From Paludibacteraceae bacterium (GTDB taxonomy: Bacteria > Bacteroidota > Bacteroidia > Bacteroidales > Paludibacteraceae), in assembly GCA_017556705.1 (NCBI GenBank), contig JAFYMG010000018.1, forward strand, positions 1-52,044: a stretch of 52,044 nucleotides of DNA, written 5' to 3'. The notes beneath the pieces are model-generated. The model was not told the DNA's origin. It ran no database searches and saw only the letters and a program-made list of their open reading frames with translations. Shown here in pieces: positions 51,895 to 52,044 of the stretch; position 1 is the first letter of the stretch; every line of letters starts with the position of its first letter. The translations under genes and the position numbers were made by a program.

Positions 51895-52044
51895 TTTTTT
51901 TGTAACAAAAATACGCTTCGCTCGCGTTCGGCAACATAGTCGCATTGACTGTTGACTCTGTCAACATTAGAGCGACATGTGCCTCCGGTTGTTCTCCCGT
52001 TCGCTTAATTCCTGTCGTAGGAGTTACAACAGGCGCTCACTATC
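51895..52044. other. Non-coding end of the window with an inverted repeat
   Basis: No gene recognised. GTTGAC/GTCAAC with flanking GTCGC/GCGAC (51948-51976) can form a hairpin. ATACGCTTCGCTCGCG at 51910 is also found near 48546. Confidence 0.4.

Overview
The window looks like chromosomal DNA of a Bacteroidota bacterium of the order Bacteroidales, probably a gut-associated and possibly uncultured lineage. Thirteen promoters have the Bacteroidota form (TTG, 19-20 bp, TAnnTTTG). There is a TonB-dependent receptor with a carboxypeptidase-like N-terminal domain, a DUF5689 lipoprotein, a very large Ig/FN3-type secreted protein, DUF1573, DUF389 and DUF354 proteins and two S23-type four-helix-bundle proteins. 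No phage, plasmid, transposase or CRISPR-Cas genes are visible.

Layout. 1-7.4 kb: a truncated transglutaminase-like protein, a compact RelA/SpoT enzyme, a DUF1573 protein, MeaB, a four-helix-bundle protein and DnaB. 7.4-15.5 kb: a long leader with 11-bp direct repeats, a ~6.8 kb secreted-protein gene whose start lies behind a C9 tract, and a 37-residue peptide gene. 16-22.5 kb: AsnS, TonB receptor plus DUF5689 lipoprotein, CvpA. 22.7-27 kb: tRNA-His, phosphopantetheinyl transferase, acyltransferase, RNase G, a 29-residue basic protein and HU. 27-28.1 kb: MutY. 28.1-31.2 kb: a three-gene set (steroid 5-alpha-reductase family, Old Yellow Enzyme family, short-chain dehydrogenase) that together could reduce a 3-keto-delta4 steroid or bile acid. 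31.3-39.4 kb: EamA transporter, GH3 protein, GtrA, AlaS, PdxA, nitroreductase. 40-42.8 kb: DUF389 protein and UDP-GlcNAc 2-epimerase. 43.1-43.8 kb: a TIGR04076-winged helix protein between two matching inverted repeats. 44-51.8 kb: a surface-polysaccharide style region (DUF354, DegT-like aminotransferase, one frameshifted and one intact FemAB-like transferase, an AAA ATPase, a four-helix-bundle protein and a GT4 glycosyltransferase).

The most unusual content is the repeat landscape. Nearly every spacer carries short-period repeats. Two families stand out: arrays of tiny hairpins whose stems vary while the linkers stay constant, and GGCGCC-bounded arrays of the 9-mer CCTTAAGGT. Members of these families, plus a third degenerate type, sit in frame inside four protein genes (phosphopantetheinyl transferase, MutY, a FemAB-like transferase, a glycosyltransferase), recalling Rickettsia palindromic elements. 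Repeats also supply or abut several stop codons. A separate 140-365 nt structured element occurs in up to five places, twice as a large inverted pair. All assignments come from reading the sequence; no database search was possible.
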